The notes under the pieces were generated by a model that saw only the letters and a list, made by a program, of their open reading frames with translations, searched no databases and was not told the origin of the DNA. From contig CM030944.1 of the NCBI GenBank assembly GCA_018136815.1, positions 1,878,145 through 1,942,144 of the forward strand: 64,000 nucleotides of DNA, in the 5' to 3' direction. Shown in pieces: positions 1 through 10,238 of this stretch (positions within the stretch are counted from its first letter, which is position 1; every line of letters starts with the position of its first letter). The position numbers were made by a program, and so were the translations under genes. Source of the stretch: Isochrysis galbana. Its lineage: Eukaryota; Haptophyta; Isochrysidales; Isochrysidaceae.

Positions 1-49
1 AGAGAGAGGCTTCTTTTAGGGAAACCTAAGGGCGGCTCTCCCCCCAACC

Positions 50-1272
50 TAGGCCTAGGTAGAAATATGTGACATATTGAACTACATATTTGGGTCAAAT
101 TTTCCGGAATACATATCGATCACATATTTGTGCATGGTTCACATATTTACTGCATATTTGGGTGCGTACATGGCGTACGGAGGGGGTTTACATGTTTACA
201 TACTAATTATGGACGTTACGCCGGGGGGGGGGGTCGCAAGTGGGAGTTCGCGAGAGCGCGCGGGGCGAGAGGGGGAGCGAGAGAGAGGGAGAGGGAGAGC
301 GAGAGCGAGAGAGAGCGAGCGGCGAGGGAGAGGGAGAGGGAGAGGGAGAGGGAGAGCGAGAGCGGGCGGAGTGGGAGCGGCAAGGGAAAGGGACATTCTT
401 TCACTACATATTTTCTACATATTTGGGCGGATTTCCTACATATTTCGACATATTTTTACTACATATTTGGGCAAGAAAAACTACATATTTCTACCTACAA
501 CTAAGTTTATACTTGGTTGCCCCATGGGGGGGCACGAGCCCCCCCCTCTCTCCACTCCTCCCCTGCCATGGGGGAGGAACCACTCATCCTCCTCGCACGC
601 CTGATGGCTTGCCAGGAGGCCACTGCCCTGCTGACCCACTCTCTCCCTGGCAGGCACGCCTGCCTCGCGCGTCCTGGCCTGTCGTGGCCAGCCCACCGCT
701 CCAACCCCTCCTCCCCCTCTGGTCGACAGGCAGACAGGTGCAGAGTGGGGGCCCCAGAGGCCCAGGAGCGCCAGCGAGGGAGAGGCAGGGGAGGCCAGGG
801 CCCAGCCCCAGCCTCCTCTGCCCCCTGAGCTGGCCTCCAGGAGCCTCCAGGGGCCGCCAGAGGGCAGCTGCAGGCCTGCCGCAGGCGCGCCATCGCGCGT
901 GCCGCAGGAGAGGGGAGAGAGAGCGCGGAGAAGGCGGTGGGCGGAGCGAGAGCTCCGCTCACCGAAAAATTGGTAAGTCCCGCACCTGTTTACAGGATAA
1001 GTCGGGACAGAGTCGGCCGCCCACTCGGAGACACAGGAGGAAGGGGAGGAAAGATCACCGGGGGGGGGCGCGGGCCACCGGACCATATCTAAGCCCTTCA
1101 CCCCTATCCCCCTAGTAGTGCACGGGGGGAGTCGCCTTATGGCGGGGGGAGAAGGGCCGGGGGAGTGGGGGTGTAGAAAGTATGCTACGTGCTACGTGTA
1201 GTAGGTCGTGGTTCCATTCGCCGCGAGTGCGGTAAGAATATTAGAAGGTTTACATATTTCTACCTAGGCCTA
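50..1272. mobile_element. Non-autonomous TIR DNA transposon, 1.22 kb, with 8-bp TSD
   Basis: A perfect 21-bp terminal inverted repeat lies at 50-70 (begins TAGGCCTAGG, ends AAATATGT) and 1252-1272. The 8 bases outside each end are identical (CCCCAACC at 42-49 and 1273-1280), a clean target-site duplication. The interior has no transposase. It holds a GA-rich block (240-380), several ACATATTT subterminal repeats (65-150, 400-495, 1250) and a nested hairpin element (498-945). An 8-bp duplication is typical of the hAT superfamily, and a hAT transposase remnant lies at 34911-35523, so hAT-like mobilisation is the best inference. The boundaries are seen directly; the superfamily is inferred. Confidence 0.85.
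498..945 (+). mobile_element. Terminal-hairpin element, family A1, copy 1
   Basis: The left end is a hairpin: AACTAAGT (499-506), loop TTAT, ACTTGGTT (511-518). Five bases later comes ATG (524) and a GC-rich proline/serine-rich stretch. About 400 bp match the inverted copy at 16050-16452, and identity between the two stops exactly at the hairpin. The right end fades into GA-rich sequence near 900-945 and is approximate. It sits inside the TIR transposon at 50-1272. The short reading frame encodes nothing recognisable. Confidence 0.6.
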
Positions 1273-1280
1273 CCCCAACC

Positions 1281-1819
1281 GCAACAGGAGCTTTCTTTTT
1301 TCCCCTCTCCCTACCCTCACTTGGCGCTGGAGAATCTACAAACGATAGGCCACATCACATAGACACCAACACTGGCAACCCAAATCGATGAGTTGCAGCG
1401 CACCGCATTGCAGAGTTGCAGCTTCGAGACCGAAAGAGGAGAGCGACATGCCACGAGATCGGCAACGACAGCGTCTTATGCGCTGTGCCGCCGATCTCTT
1501 GTGTTGCAGGTCCTTAGCAAGTCCGCTAAGTGGCGACGTGGCGCGGCAAGAAAGTGGTACGAGCATCACGCACACGAATATCACGCGCATGCGTGCAACC
1601 GCACGAATAGGCCTGGTACAATCACACGCATAGGCCTAGTACAACAAAGCTATGGTGAAAGAAATGAGGCCCAGATGATGAGGCTGGCTCATCGAGCCGG
1701 CAAGATAGCTTTATTGGAACACTATCCTGACCCCGAGACAAGTAAGGCAAATGGGCTCGAAGCACTCCTGGTTCATTTCGAATGCGGGTCAAGGGAAAGG
1801 GGATCAAAAGTGCACGAAC
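1281..1819. other. Intergenic, no gene recognised
   Basis: Between the transposon and the 3' end of the GT32 gene. It contains short near-repeats of ATAGGCCTRGTACAA (around 1605-1645). The open frames here show no coding character. Confidence 0.5.
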
Positions 1820-3619
1820 TCATCGACACCGGTGGATTTCGTCGGGCACGAAGACGGGTAGGGCATCAACCGTCTCGGGGCTAGGGCTGGCTCCCCTCGT
1901 GCGGCCGAGGGGCAAGCTCAAGAAATCTGACAGCCGAGTGGGCACAGAGCCGCTACGTGAGCACCGTGCCGAGACGACCTTCGTCGTGGCCTCTGGTCCA
2001 CTCCTCGTTGCAGAGGGTGACGACTCGCTTTCCCCGCAGGCGTACGCGCTCGAGCGACGCTTGACCGCTAATAGTCGCATCGCCAAGCGGCGCGTCCACT
2101 GATTCGCCCCTTCCCATAGCCATCTGAAGCATGAAGAGCGCAGGTGGCACTGTACAACAGGGCAACAGTCTTGTGAGCTGTACCCAAGTTGTTGCCGAAT
2201 AGAGACGGGGAGGAGGTGCAGAGCGACGCCACGCGGCGAGAGCCTCAACCGTGTGTGTGTGCATACAAGCACGTACAGCACAACCCCGGTCAACTGCATC
2301 AGCAGAACCACCCAGCGGAGCGTGCGCTCGTGTGGTTTAAGCCCTTGCACTCTAGCGTCACCAAGGTACGTCTTCCATGTGCCCTGTGCGACATGCTGGA
2401 AGTACTGCATCCCGTCGAAGCGCGAAACGAGGCGGATCCCCAGCGCGTCGAGGCCAACAGCGAGCCCGCCGTGAGCGGCCACGAGCTCGTTCAGAGCGTC
2501 AGTGAGGATGCCTGGCCCAGTGAGCTCAAGAGTGTGCGTGGGTTCCGGCTGCGGCCCGAGGTGGTGTTCGGCCTCGAATTTGGCGACAATCCGCTGGAGT
2601 GTGTGGAGCAATAGTGGATGGCGCTTAGGCGCCAGCATGATGCAGTTGCGCCGCTGCGGCAGCCGCACCAGGTCAGTCAGCCCGAGGTTCAGCCCAACGA
2701 TGCCGATGCCCCTCGCGATCATGCTGGGCATCCAGTCAAACAGTGGCAACGACTCGGTAAAGATGACAGCCGGCGAGGACTGCACCAGCGAGGTGATCGG
2801 TGGGTGGGCGTACACGTCGATGTCCGCGTAGATGCCTCCCTCAAGCCACAAAATGGCATAGCGCCACACGTCGGAGCGCTGTACGTTGGTCTTGAGCGAG
2901 TCGTACACGCGCAGCAGCCGGGAATAACCAGTTATGTCCACCATACGCACGATGTCCCTGCGCGCCTGTGCATTGTCGGCCGTCCGAACCCTGAAGCCGA
3001 GTTGGATCCACGAGGCCCGCCATTGAAGCTGTTCTGCCGTGAGCAGCAAGTTCTTGACTGTTTGGTGCAGGACGGGAAGGTCGGACGCGTTGGAAGCGGT
3101 GGCGGGATCCCAGGTGGTGATGGGGTGTAGCTGCCGCACATCGGTGCCCATGCTTCCCGGCTGCTCCCAGCCGCCAGGGAGCGATTGGGCGAGCGCAGGG
3201 TGACCCTCCGCACCAGATGTAGGCCCATCCTCCCCTGACCCGTGCCCCTCCCCCGACGCCCACCGCGCCGCCTCTGTCCAGGCGGGTGAGCGGAGTGCCG
3301 AGGAGATGTGCTCTGCTCTGCTCGCTGTGGGGATGAAGCCCAGCACCGCCGCCAGGCGATCGGAGTGACCAGGCGCGGGCGTGCGGCTCCTCAAGGCAAG
3401 AAAGACGATCCTCTCCATCCACGCTAACTGTGGGTCGTGGACGATCATCAGAGAGAGCAGCAGGAGAGCAGAGAGAAGAGGAGCCCGGTGGCAGGGAGGA
3501 GAGATCACCCCCTTCCCATCAGCTTTCTTGGCCTTCTCGGGCTCGTCCGCGGGCGGCGCAGCGTCTTCAGGAGGTGGTGATGCCTTCAGGTCCAACGAGC
3601 CGGCGTGCACATCGTCCAT
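1820..3619 (-). CDS. GT32 (OCH1/IPC-mannosyltransferase-like) glycosyltransferase, type II membrane protein
   Basis: A single open frame; from the Met at 3619 it gives 599 aa. A hydrophobic anchor follows a short acidic tail (about residues 46-62, APLLSALLLLSLMIV), as in Golgi type II transferases. The catalytic region has the GT32 opening LPVLHQTVK (near 181), the helix SDVWRYAILWLEGGIYADID containing the DXD metal-binding motif (D266-x-D268), and later GPGILTDALNELV. A second hydrophobic stretch near the C-terminus (VVLLMQLTGVVLYVLV) recalls the membrane segments of inositol-phosphoceramide mannosyltransferases. GT32 enzymes transfer hexoses from nucleotide sugars; donor and acceptor cannot be read here. 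The frame is open upstream to 3985, but that part is low-complexity and includes a 31-bp tandem repeat, so I prefer the internal Met. The last ~130 residues are not GT32-like and may include intron read-through. Confidence 0.75.
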   Translation of the reverse strand: MDDVHAGSLDLKASPPPEDAAPPADEPEKAKKADGKGVISPPCHRAPLLSALLLLSLMIVHDPQLAWMERIVFLALRSRTPAPGHSDRLAAVLGFIPTASRAEHISSALRSPAWTEAARWASGEGHGSGEDGPTSGAEGHPALAQSLPGGWEQPGSMGTDVRQLHPITTWDPATASNASDLPVLHQTVKNLLLTAEQLQWRASWIQLGFRVRTADNAQARRDIVRMVDITGYSRLLRVYDSLKTNVQRSDVWRYAILWLEGGIYADIDVYAHPPITSLVQSSPAVIFTESLPLFDWMPSMIARGIGIVGLNLGLTDLVRLPQRRNCIMLAPKRHPLLLHTLQRIVAKFEAEHHLGPQPEPTHTLELTGPGILTDALNELVAAHGGLAVGLDALGIRLVSRFDGMQYFQHVAQGTWKTYLGDARVQGLKPHERTLRWVVLLMQLTGVVLYVLVCTHTRLRLSPRGVALHLLPVSIRQQLGYSSQDCCPVVQCHLRSSCFRWLWEGANQWTRRLAMRLLAVKRRSSAYACGESESSPSATRSGPEATTKVVSARCSRSGSVPTRLSDFLSLPLGRTRGASPSPETVDALPVFVPDEIHRCR

Positions 3620-3649
3620 ACGGCTGTCGGCCAGGCAGGAGCTCGCTGC

Positions 3650-3711
3650 CGACAGGGCCGACAGAGGCGAGGCAGAGGAGCGACAGGGCTGACAGAGGCG
3701 AGGCAGAGGAG
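3650..3711. repeat. Tandem duplication of a 31-bp unit
   Basis: Two copies (3650-3680 and 3681-3711) differ at one base. They lie just upstream of the preferred start of the GT32 gene, in its leader or 5' flank. Confidence 0.9.
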
Positions 3712-3985
3712 AGGTGCTGGCCGGTGTCGACGGAGCGGGTGCCTCGCCGTCAGAGGAGTTTTGAAGCACCGAACATGAGAGAAACGGGCGAGTGGCACAC
3801 GGGCTGCACGCAGATCTCAACGAACGGGGGAGTGGTTCTGAAGATTCGAGATTCGAGGGAGGAGATTCTCTTAGACGGGGCCGTGGGGGCGCAGAGTGAG
3901 AGAGGGAGTGGTAGGGGAGAAGCATGTGTGACGGTTGTGTGGCATCGGTGAGAATCCTCAGGAGCCACAGATATATTATGTACAT

Positions 3986-4690
<705 letters not shown>

Positions 4691-4700
4691 CACCCTAGAT

Positions 4701-4859
4701 GGGAAATACGGTGCTGGGGCCTGCAAATACAGCCAAATACGGATATGTATTTGGCCTTCGGTCAAATACATTTCAAATACATTCGAGGCCTTCTACCCAA
4801 GACGCGCTTCAAATACAGCCAACTACATATGTGTTTGACCTGGTAAATACGTATTTCCC
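4701..4859. mobile_element. MITE-like repeat with 10-bp TIR, copy 1
   Basis: A 159-bp unit begins GGGAAATACG (4701) and ends CGTATTTCCC (4850-4859), a perfect 10-bp inverted repeat. The interior is rich in CAAATAC and its complement. An inverted relative lies at 24696-24844, sharing for example TTCGAGGCCT and GCGCTTCAAATACAG. I see no clear target duplication. The element is too short to encode anything. Confidence 0.6.
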
Positions 4860-5091
4860 AGTCTCTGAAAGAAACCGACTTTCGCCGTTACTAATAGGTG
4901 GTATCTCGCAAGGATCGCTTTTAAGATCGACTTAGCGGACCTCCCGTCCGCGTTGCCATGTTGTATGTTGTAGAAGTCCGTTAGGATATACTTCCATGCC
5001 AGGATACCTAAGTATCCCGAGGAGGGGGCCGGAGGAAACGAACCGCGCGCGGAGGAGAAGAACCTCGCGCGGGGGGAGGGAATAATAGAAC

Positions 5092-5602
5092 GGCCGGAGG
5101 CGACGGATGGCACGCCGAGAGGAAGAACCTGCCGCGGGGGGGGGCGAGGGACCGAGGGCACGGCGGGGCAGCGTGGGAGGGCGCGAGGCCAATCTCGGAG
5201 CGAGATCGCGTCCTTTCCCTCGCGGAGCGCAGAGAGACCCCCCACGAGATATCTTGGGACCGGATGAATGTTTTGGACGAATCTTCCTGTCGTCGGCCGA
5301 GGAGAGGCGGACGGAGAGAGAGAGAGAGAGTCTCGCAGAGCGACTGCAGAACGAGAAGTCGAAGTCATGCCGGTTTATTACCTTAAACGAGCCAACAATT
5401 ATAGTAACAGCAAAAACAAAATTCGAATCGCAAATTTCGAGACCAAAATCTGCAAACCTGGACTTGAGACCATGGGGAATCCGAATCTGTGTGTCTTGTG
5501 CGTCAGTGGCAACACGGGGAACTGTTCAATTGTAATTGTGAGCGCGTACCTTACACGAATATCCATGCCTACAGCCTTCAGATGGGCAGGAATACAACAT
5601 TG
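5092..5602. repeat. Dispersed repeat D, copy 1 (~510 bp)
   Basis: Nearly identical to 28238-28769 in the same orientation. Both start around GGCCGGAGGCGACGGA and end at GGGCAGGAATACAACA, after which the flanks diverge. Differences are single bases plus length changes in a poly-G and a (GA)n run. It has no convincing protein. The second copy sits between the direct repeats at 28003-29167. Confidence 0.8.
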
Positions 5603-5729
5603 GGTTGGTTGTAGAGGGAAGGGAGAGTGGGAGAGGGAGTCAAGTGTTGAAGGAGGGCCCAAGGCAGGGCACTGAGTTGACAGTTCTTGTGGCCCACAAG
5701 AGTGGGGTGCTGAAAACGAGAAGTGAGTC

Positions 5730-6143
5730 AACATGGAAAACAGAGGCTTAGGGTGCTCTCCGTAGGAGATTGATGGTTGTGAAGTGCCGCCTCCCATGTT
5801 GGGTGCACGGGTGCACTAATGGTAGAGGTTTCCACCATGGGGATGGCAGCTGAGCTGCCCTCCCACATGAGGTGCTCTTGGGGTGGGAGGGTTTCCCACT
5901 GCGTTGGAGGGGGTCTCAAAGACCCCCTGCATGCTACGCAGAGCAGCCATGGTGGCAACCTGTTCGGTGCCAGTGCTCGCCACCCCGCGCGCTCGCGCGG
6001 GTGTGGTTTGGATGGGCTGGAGTGGGCTTTGAGAGGGCTTTCTGACGAACCGCCTCAGGCGGCGTGGGGCGTCCCAGGTGGGGCGCACTGGCGAGGGTCG
6101 CCTGAGGCTCGGGAGCGGTCGCGGCACGCGCTCCATAGGTCAA
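5730..6143 (-). mobile_element. 5' fragment of a non-LTR retrotransposon with terminal hairpin (degenerate)
   Basis: Read on the minus strand it starts with a hairpin (AAACTAT, loop TGTT, ATAGTTT; 6159-6142), then 5 bases, then ATG at 6136. The frame begins MERVP and matches the start of the element at 24845 (MERAP...). Later GGQLSCHPHGGNLYH aligns with GRWQLCCHPHGGHSYH there. A CAG-to-TAG change stops the frame at 5816, though homology continues in frame beyond it. No endonuclease or reverse transcriptase part is present, so this is a 5'-end fragment. Confidence 0.6.
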
Positions 6144-6331
6144 ACTATAACAATAGTTTTTGATCATTCTCCTACAACATTAAAAGGGCAACTCTAGAAA
6201 CCCTAGGAATTATGGTCATAGACCTATCACTCTTCACTCTACACTCCGCTACAAAGTGGCTACATAATACTAGCCAAAATCCTCATCAATCGGCTTCAAA
6301 AGACAACCAAATTGTGCGGAATGCCGAATGA

Positions 6332-7957
6332 CTACTCATCCTTTCTAGGCAAGGTGTCCACACCATGCTGACCGTCCCACTTGAACGCCTCTTCGACCGT
6401 GCCGGTTGTACCCAATCGAATGAGCAGTGCCGTCACGGACGCAGGCACTAAACAGGTCAGCGCGGCGGGGCTAAGCGACTGCGGTGCCAGCTCTAGCAAG
6501 AGACAGCCAATCAAGTAGCCGCTCATGACAGCGGCAAACACACCGACGCTCGAGCCGTTTACACTCTTAGAGTGTTGGTCAAATCTGTGCGCCCATCCAG
6601 CGAGCATTGATGGGAAGACGACGTCTCCCAGGCCAAACGCATCCGTGAGCCGGCCACTTAGACGAATCTGCATCAAGCCGGGCTGCCACGCCCCTTGCCC
6701 TGTTAGCCGCGAGCGAGCGATGGACTCCATTACACTTTGAGAGCTCGCATCTGCGGTCAAGGTCACAAAAGTCGTGGGCGACACCGAGGCCGCTACGGAA
6801 CCCGTGGCGGTGGCGCCAATGGCTTCCACGGGAGTAACAGGCAAACAGGCGGAAACCGCGCCCCCGGCAAAGAGAACGTCGTAAGCCGCAAGTGAAACCA
6901 GCGCGAGCAGAATGGATGGAAGCCGACCAATAGCCAACAGTCGAGAAACGCTGATTGCGATGCACACATTGATGACGTTTTGCAAGGGCCACACCACCTC
7001 CGATGGGAAGTAAAAGGCGGCGACTGTGGCCAGGCATGCGGCAGCCGTGGCGGCGGCGGAGGCGAAGGCAGGCATCTCATCGGCGATGTTATTGAGCGCA
7101 CCTTGGCTAGCTTGGATCTCGCTGTCAGTGGAGATGATTGCGCCTAAAAGTGCCGCAAGTTCGGCGCGGCAAAAGACGACACACAACGCAGCGTTTGACA
7201 ATGGCGCGACAATTGCCGAGACTTGGCGGACGGCACCAGCAGCTGCGGTCGTTAGGCTCATGGCGGCAAGCCCATCGGCGCCATCCTCGCCGCCGAATTG
7301 GCCGGGGAGGAGTAAGAAGGAACTTACAAGTAGTAGAGACATTACGGTGGGAAGTATCGCCGCCTGCGCCCAGGCTGGCGATGTATCCAGCGAATCGAGC
7401 ACCTCTAGAGTCTGTTGCCCTTCTGGACCTCGCAAGGAGGCTGAGGCAGCCGGCCCAAATATCTGCTCCGTGAGCGAGGCGAGCCTCACGCCCGTCTTTG
7501 GATCTGCGCCGGCTGAACGGAGTGCACTCACGCCAACTGCCGCGCTCGCAGTGGCGTAGAGGCACAGACGCTTTCCAAGGAGAAGGGCGAAAAGTAGGGC
7601 GAGGTCAGTCGAGCCGTTTGCGTCACTTGACGCCCTGTACGCAGTATCGATCGCCGGCAGAAGCGCGGCTGATCCGGCGGCCGGCAGTGCGAGCGACGCT
7701 GCATGCACTAGAGCGTCGGCTGCAGAGGTAGGCCAGCGAGCCGGCAACGGCCGCACCATGTAGGATGCGGGGGAAAGGCCTCGCGAGGGGAGAGGCCTCG
7801 TCAGCTGCGCAACGTATGTGTTTCCAGTCAAAGGAGAGAGAACAAAACAGGGGTATTCAAGGGTGAGTTCTCGCTGTTGAGTCGCTGTTGAGCTGTTCGA
7901 GTTCGAGGACAGCCTTACTCCTATAATCTGACGGGTTCTAAAGAAAGACGTTAGCAC
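6332..7957 (-). CDS. Signal-peptide-peptidase-like intramembrane aspartyl protease (family A22B)
   Basis: A single-exon frame of 541 aa with about nine hydrophobic segments. The presenilin/SPP catalytic signature is present in order: Y-D in a membrane helix (AAYDVLFAGG, D360), GLGD (residues 442-445, FGLGDVVFP, D445) and a PAL-type motif near the C-terminus (SPAALTCLVP, 496-505). QNVINVCIAISVSRLLAI before the YD helix also matches the SPP order. Such proteases cut type II transmembrane segments inside the ER or Golgi membrane. The PAL motif has an extra residue (P-A-A-L). The N-terminus is Ser/Thr-rich and could be a leader or targeting peptide; an alternative start is the Met at 7759 (MVRPLPARW). 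The location in the cell is not shown. Confidence 0.75.
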   Translation of the reverse strand: MLTSFFRTRQIIGVRLSSNSNSSTATQQRELTLEYPCFVLSPLTGNTYVAQLTRPLPSRGLSPASYMVRPLPARWPTSAADALVHAASLALPAAGSAALLPAIDTAYRASSDANGSTDLALLFALLLGKRLCLYATASAAVGVSALRSAGADPKTGVRLASLTEQIFGPAASASLRGPEGQQTLEVLDSLDTSPAWAQAAILPTVMSLLLVSSFLLLPGQFGGEDGADGLAAMSLTTAAAGAVRQVSAIVAPLSNAALCVVFCRAELAALLGAIISTDSEIQASQGALNNIADEMPAFASAAATAAACLATVAAFYFPSEVVWPLQNVINVCIAISVSRLLAIGRLPSILLALVSLAAYDVLFAGGAVSACLPVTPVEAIGATATGSVAASVSPTTFVTLTADASSQSVMESIARSRLTGQGAWQPGLMQIRLSGRLTDAFGLGDVVFPSMLAGWAHRFDQHSKSVNGSSVGVFAAVMSGYLIGCLLLELAPQSLSPAALTCLVPASVTALLIRLGTTGTVEEAFKWDGQHGVDTLPRKDE

Positions 7958-8227
7958 TTTAACTCTTTACTGCCGGGCCGAAGCACCGAAACCAGGTGCT
8001 TCCCCGCAGCTGTTCTGTACGGTGGCTCATGGGGGGGGAGGGCGTTTACGAGAAATATTGGACTCAAAACACGAGAACAAACAGGAAGGATTCTCGGTCA
8101 AGCCGTTGCTTCCCCCCTCTCCCCGCCCCCCCCCCCCCCTCTCTCCCCCCCCTCGGCGCAACGGGTGGGCCGCCCAGAGCTAGCTCCCCATGCCCTCTCT
8201 CGGCGCTCACCGCCCGCGCCCTACTTC
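7958..8227. other. Intergenic flank upstream of the SPP-like gene
   Basis: Contains a poly-C stretch (about 8128-8141) and C/T-rich blocks. No gene or promoter motif recognised. Confidence 0.5.
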
Positions 8228-8771
8228 ACATGTGAAACACAGATTCAGTGAGTTTCTACGGAGGGCTAATACATACTCTAGAGTATGAGTTTGGCTGAGT
8301 TTCTAGGAGAGAGGCAGTCGGGGCCGTAGGCCCCGGCGTGAGGTGAAGCAGTCGGGGCCAAAGGCCCCGGACGCCGTGAACGTGAAGCGACCGGGAAAGC
8401 TTTACATAAAGATATAACTATAGAGGAAAATTATAAAAGAGGAGGGGGGGGGGGGTCGGTTCGCAAGTGGAGTAAGGGGCGGGGGGGGGGGGGGGAGTCG
8501 GGGGGCTATGTAAAGACAGGAACGAGGCCGAGAGGTAAAAATGGGGAGGGGTGTAGTTTCGTTCGGCACAAAGAGGACCCGTGCGGGGAAAGAAAGGGCG
8601 GGGGAAGCAGGGGGGAGAGGAGGGAAACGGGAGAGGAGGGAAACTCTGGCCCTAGGGAAGCCCCCCCCCCGGTATCTGAGTTTCCCATTGAGTTTTCCTG
8701 AGTTTATTCCATGGACGAAAACATACTGAGTTTACTGTGGTTGGAGAGTGAACTCGCTGAGTTTCACATGT
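8228..8771. mobile_element. Possible TIR element with TGAGTTT subterminal repeats
   Basis: The ends are inverted copies matching at 14 of 15 bases (ACATGTGAAACACAG at 8228-8242; CTGAGTTTCACATGT at 8757-8771). The hexamer GCCCTA flanks both sides (8218-8223, 8775-8780) but does not abut the inverted repeats exactly. TGAGTTT recurs near both ends. Inside are two copies of a GTCGGGGCC...GGCCCCGG hairpin (8314-8372) and poly-G runs. No protein is encoded. The string TTTCACATGTAGGG also occurs at 29446 and 45414, which suggests a repeated terminus. Confidence 0.45.
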
Positions 8772-8826
8772 AGGGCCCTATCACAGAGTGCCGTCATCTA
8801 CCAACACAATCCATCGGTCCTTGCCG

Positions 8827-8878
8827 CTTACCGATAGAATCGTCTTTACCGGCTTACCGATAGAATCGTCTTTACCGA
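8827..8878. repeat. Tandem duplication of a 26-bp unit
   Basis: Two direct copies containing ACCGATAGAATCGTCTTT. A small open frame on the minus strand (8781-9038, 85 aa) spans it; that frame resembles no family I know and is not called as a gene. Confidence 0.8.
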
Positions 8879-9689
8879 TAACTTTGTCTGCCGGATTCCT
8901 CTTCATCAAGTCATCAGCCTCCTTCATCATGTGCACCACCTTCCAGACTATTCTCCACATAATCATTTGCAGTTGATGCACATCGAGTTCTAGAGTTCCC
9001 GAGTCAATTGCACATCGACTTCTAGACCTCGCCATCATCTTGGGGATCTCAGCTCACCCTAGATCGACTTAGTGCACCTTAAGGAATCTCACATTCATCA
9101 ACACCCACGACGCTTCATCGGCTCATACTAAGACAATACCCGCCGATTCCCTATATTCTCGATTCCTTCTCTCTTCCCTCGCGCGCCTTCCTGTTTGTCT
9201 CAAAGTATTATCCAAAGAACCGCGGTAGGGTATATGTAAGGCTTTGTGCTCCTCGTGAGTGTTGTTGAGACACCGTGGCCCAAAGGTATCCTCGTGCGAT
9301 CTGCAGTGCCACTAGGTGTCCCAGGTTCTAGACTCCACCTGTAGCACTGTCTCACTCACTGTCTGTCATGACCTTCTTGCTTTTTGTTGCCGCCCTGGCT
9401 GCTCCCTGGCAGCCAATGCGATAGGCCCGCGCTCACGCCGCTCGCCGAGGCCGTATGGCCTATGCGCTTCTAGCGCGACGGCTCCGATCGCATGGCGCAT
9501 GGGGCCGTCGCAATGCAGCCCCAGGCAATTGGAGCGCGCGCCGAGCTGAGGCCGAGCAGCGAAGATGAGGATGGGAGGAGGGAATAAAGTGAGGGGGAGC
9601 CGGAGGGGGAGGATTGTCAAGATGAGAAGGGAGGGGAGGGAGAGAGAGTGAGCAGCTGAGCGACAGCGATAGCGACATCGAGAGATCAA
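8879..9689. other. Intergenic, no gene recognised
   Basis: Mixed-composition sequence with GA-rich blocks toward 9560-9690. Nothing codes convincingly on either strand. Confidence 0.5.
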
Positions 9690-9838
9690 GGGAGGACAAA
9701 TACCGAGGGGAAGGGGCAGTGCCGCAGTGCCCCCTCCCCCCGGTAGCACTCGGACACCTGGCTCGTCAGGCATGGCGAGATTCCGGGACGGAAAAGTTTT
9801 CCGATTAGCTAGTGGGGTTGGCTAGGATATAAAATTAA
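9690..9838 (-). repeat. Dispersed repeat F, copy 1
   Basis: About 145 bp, matched in inverted orientation at 15594-15738. It is recognisable by TATATCCTAGCCAACCCCACTAGCTAAT at one end and by the GCCATGCCTGACGNGCCAGG and CACTGCCCC blocks inside. Both copies abut AT-rich sequence at the TATATCCTAG end. No coding content. Confidence 0.75.
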
Positions 9839-10238
9839 TTATTTTATATTTTATTCATGCGAGTATATATATTATGAAATTGCAGTTGGAGATGGGGATT
9901 GTTTTTTCCCTCGCGTTCAGTTTTGTGGTTGGCGCAGAGAGAGGGGACACGCCGTTCCAAGGCTTCTCGCACGATTGGTATCGTGAGGAAACTGCGGATG
10001 CGCAGGCAGTCACCTCTCCAAGACTACAGCCTGTCCATTGCCGCGCACCCAACAATCGCTTGAGGTTGAGACCTCCCGTCGTTTCACCACTCGCTCCAAG
10101 ATGAGGGGATGAATATGTGTGTGCGCATTGGTTGATTCGGCCCCTCAAACGAATGGTGGATGGCCTCACTAAGAGTTCGAAACAATTTTCGGGGAGTGAG
10201 CTTACCGAACCAGTGGGCTCAGCAACCGCTAGAGCTGC

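Noticed and set aside
77-604. Long open frames rich in Arg/Glu/Gly around 77-1115
   Set aside because: They are produced by GA-rich repeats inside the TIR transposon; no homology or consistent codon character.
498-945. Helitron interpretation of the terminal-hairpin elements
   Set aside because: Helitrons have a hairpin near the 3' end followed by CTRR and insert between A and T. Here the hairpin is at the 5' end relative to the ORFs, no CTRR follows, and no Rep/helicase is seen.
9874-10104. 76-aa frame with a signal-peptide-like start (MGIVFSLAFSFVVGAE)
   Set aside because: Short and without conserved features beyond the leader; follows repeat F in AT-rich sequence.
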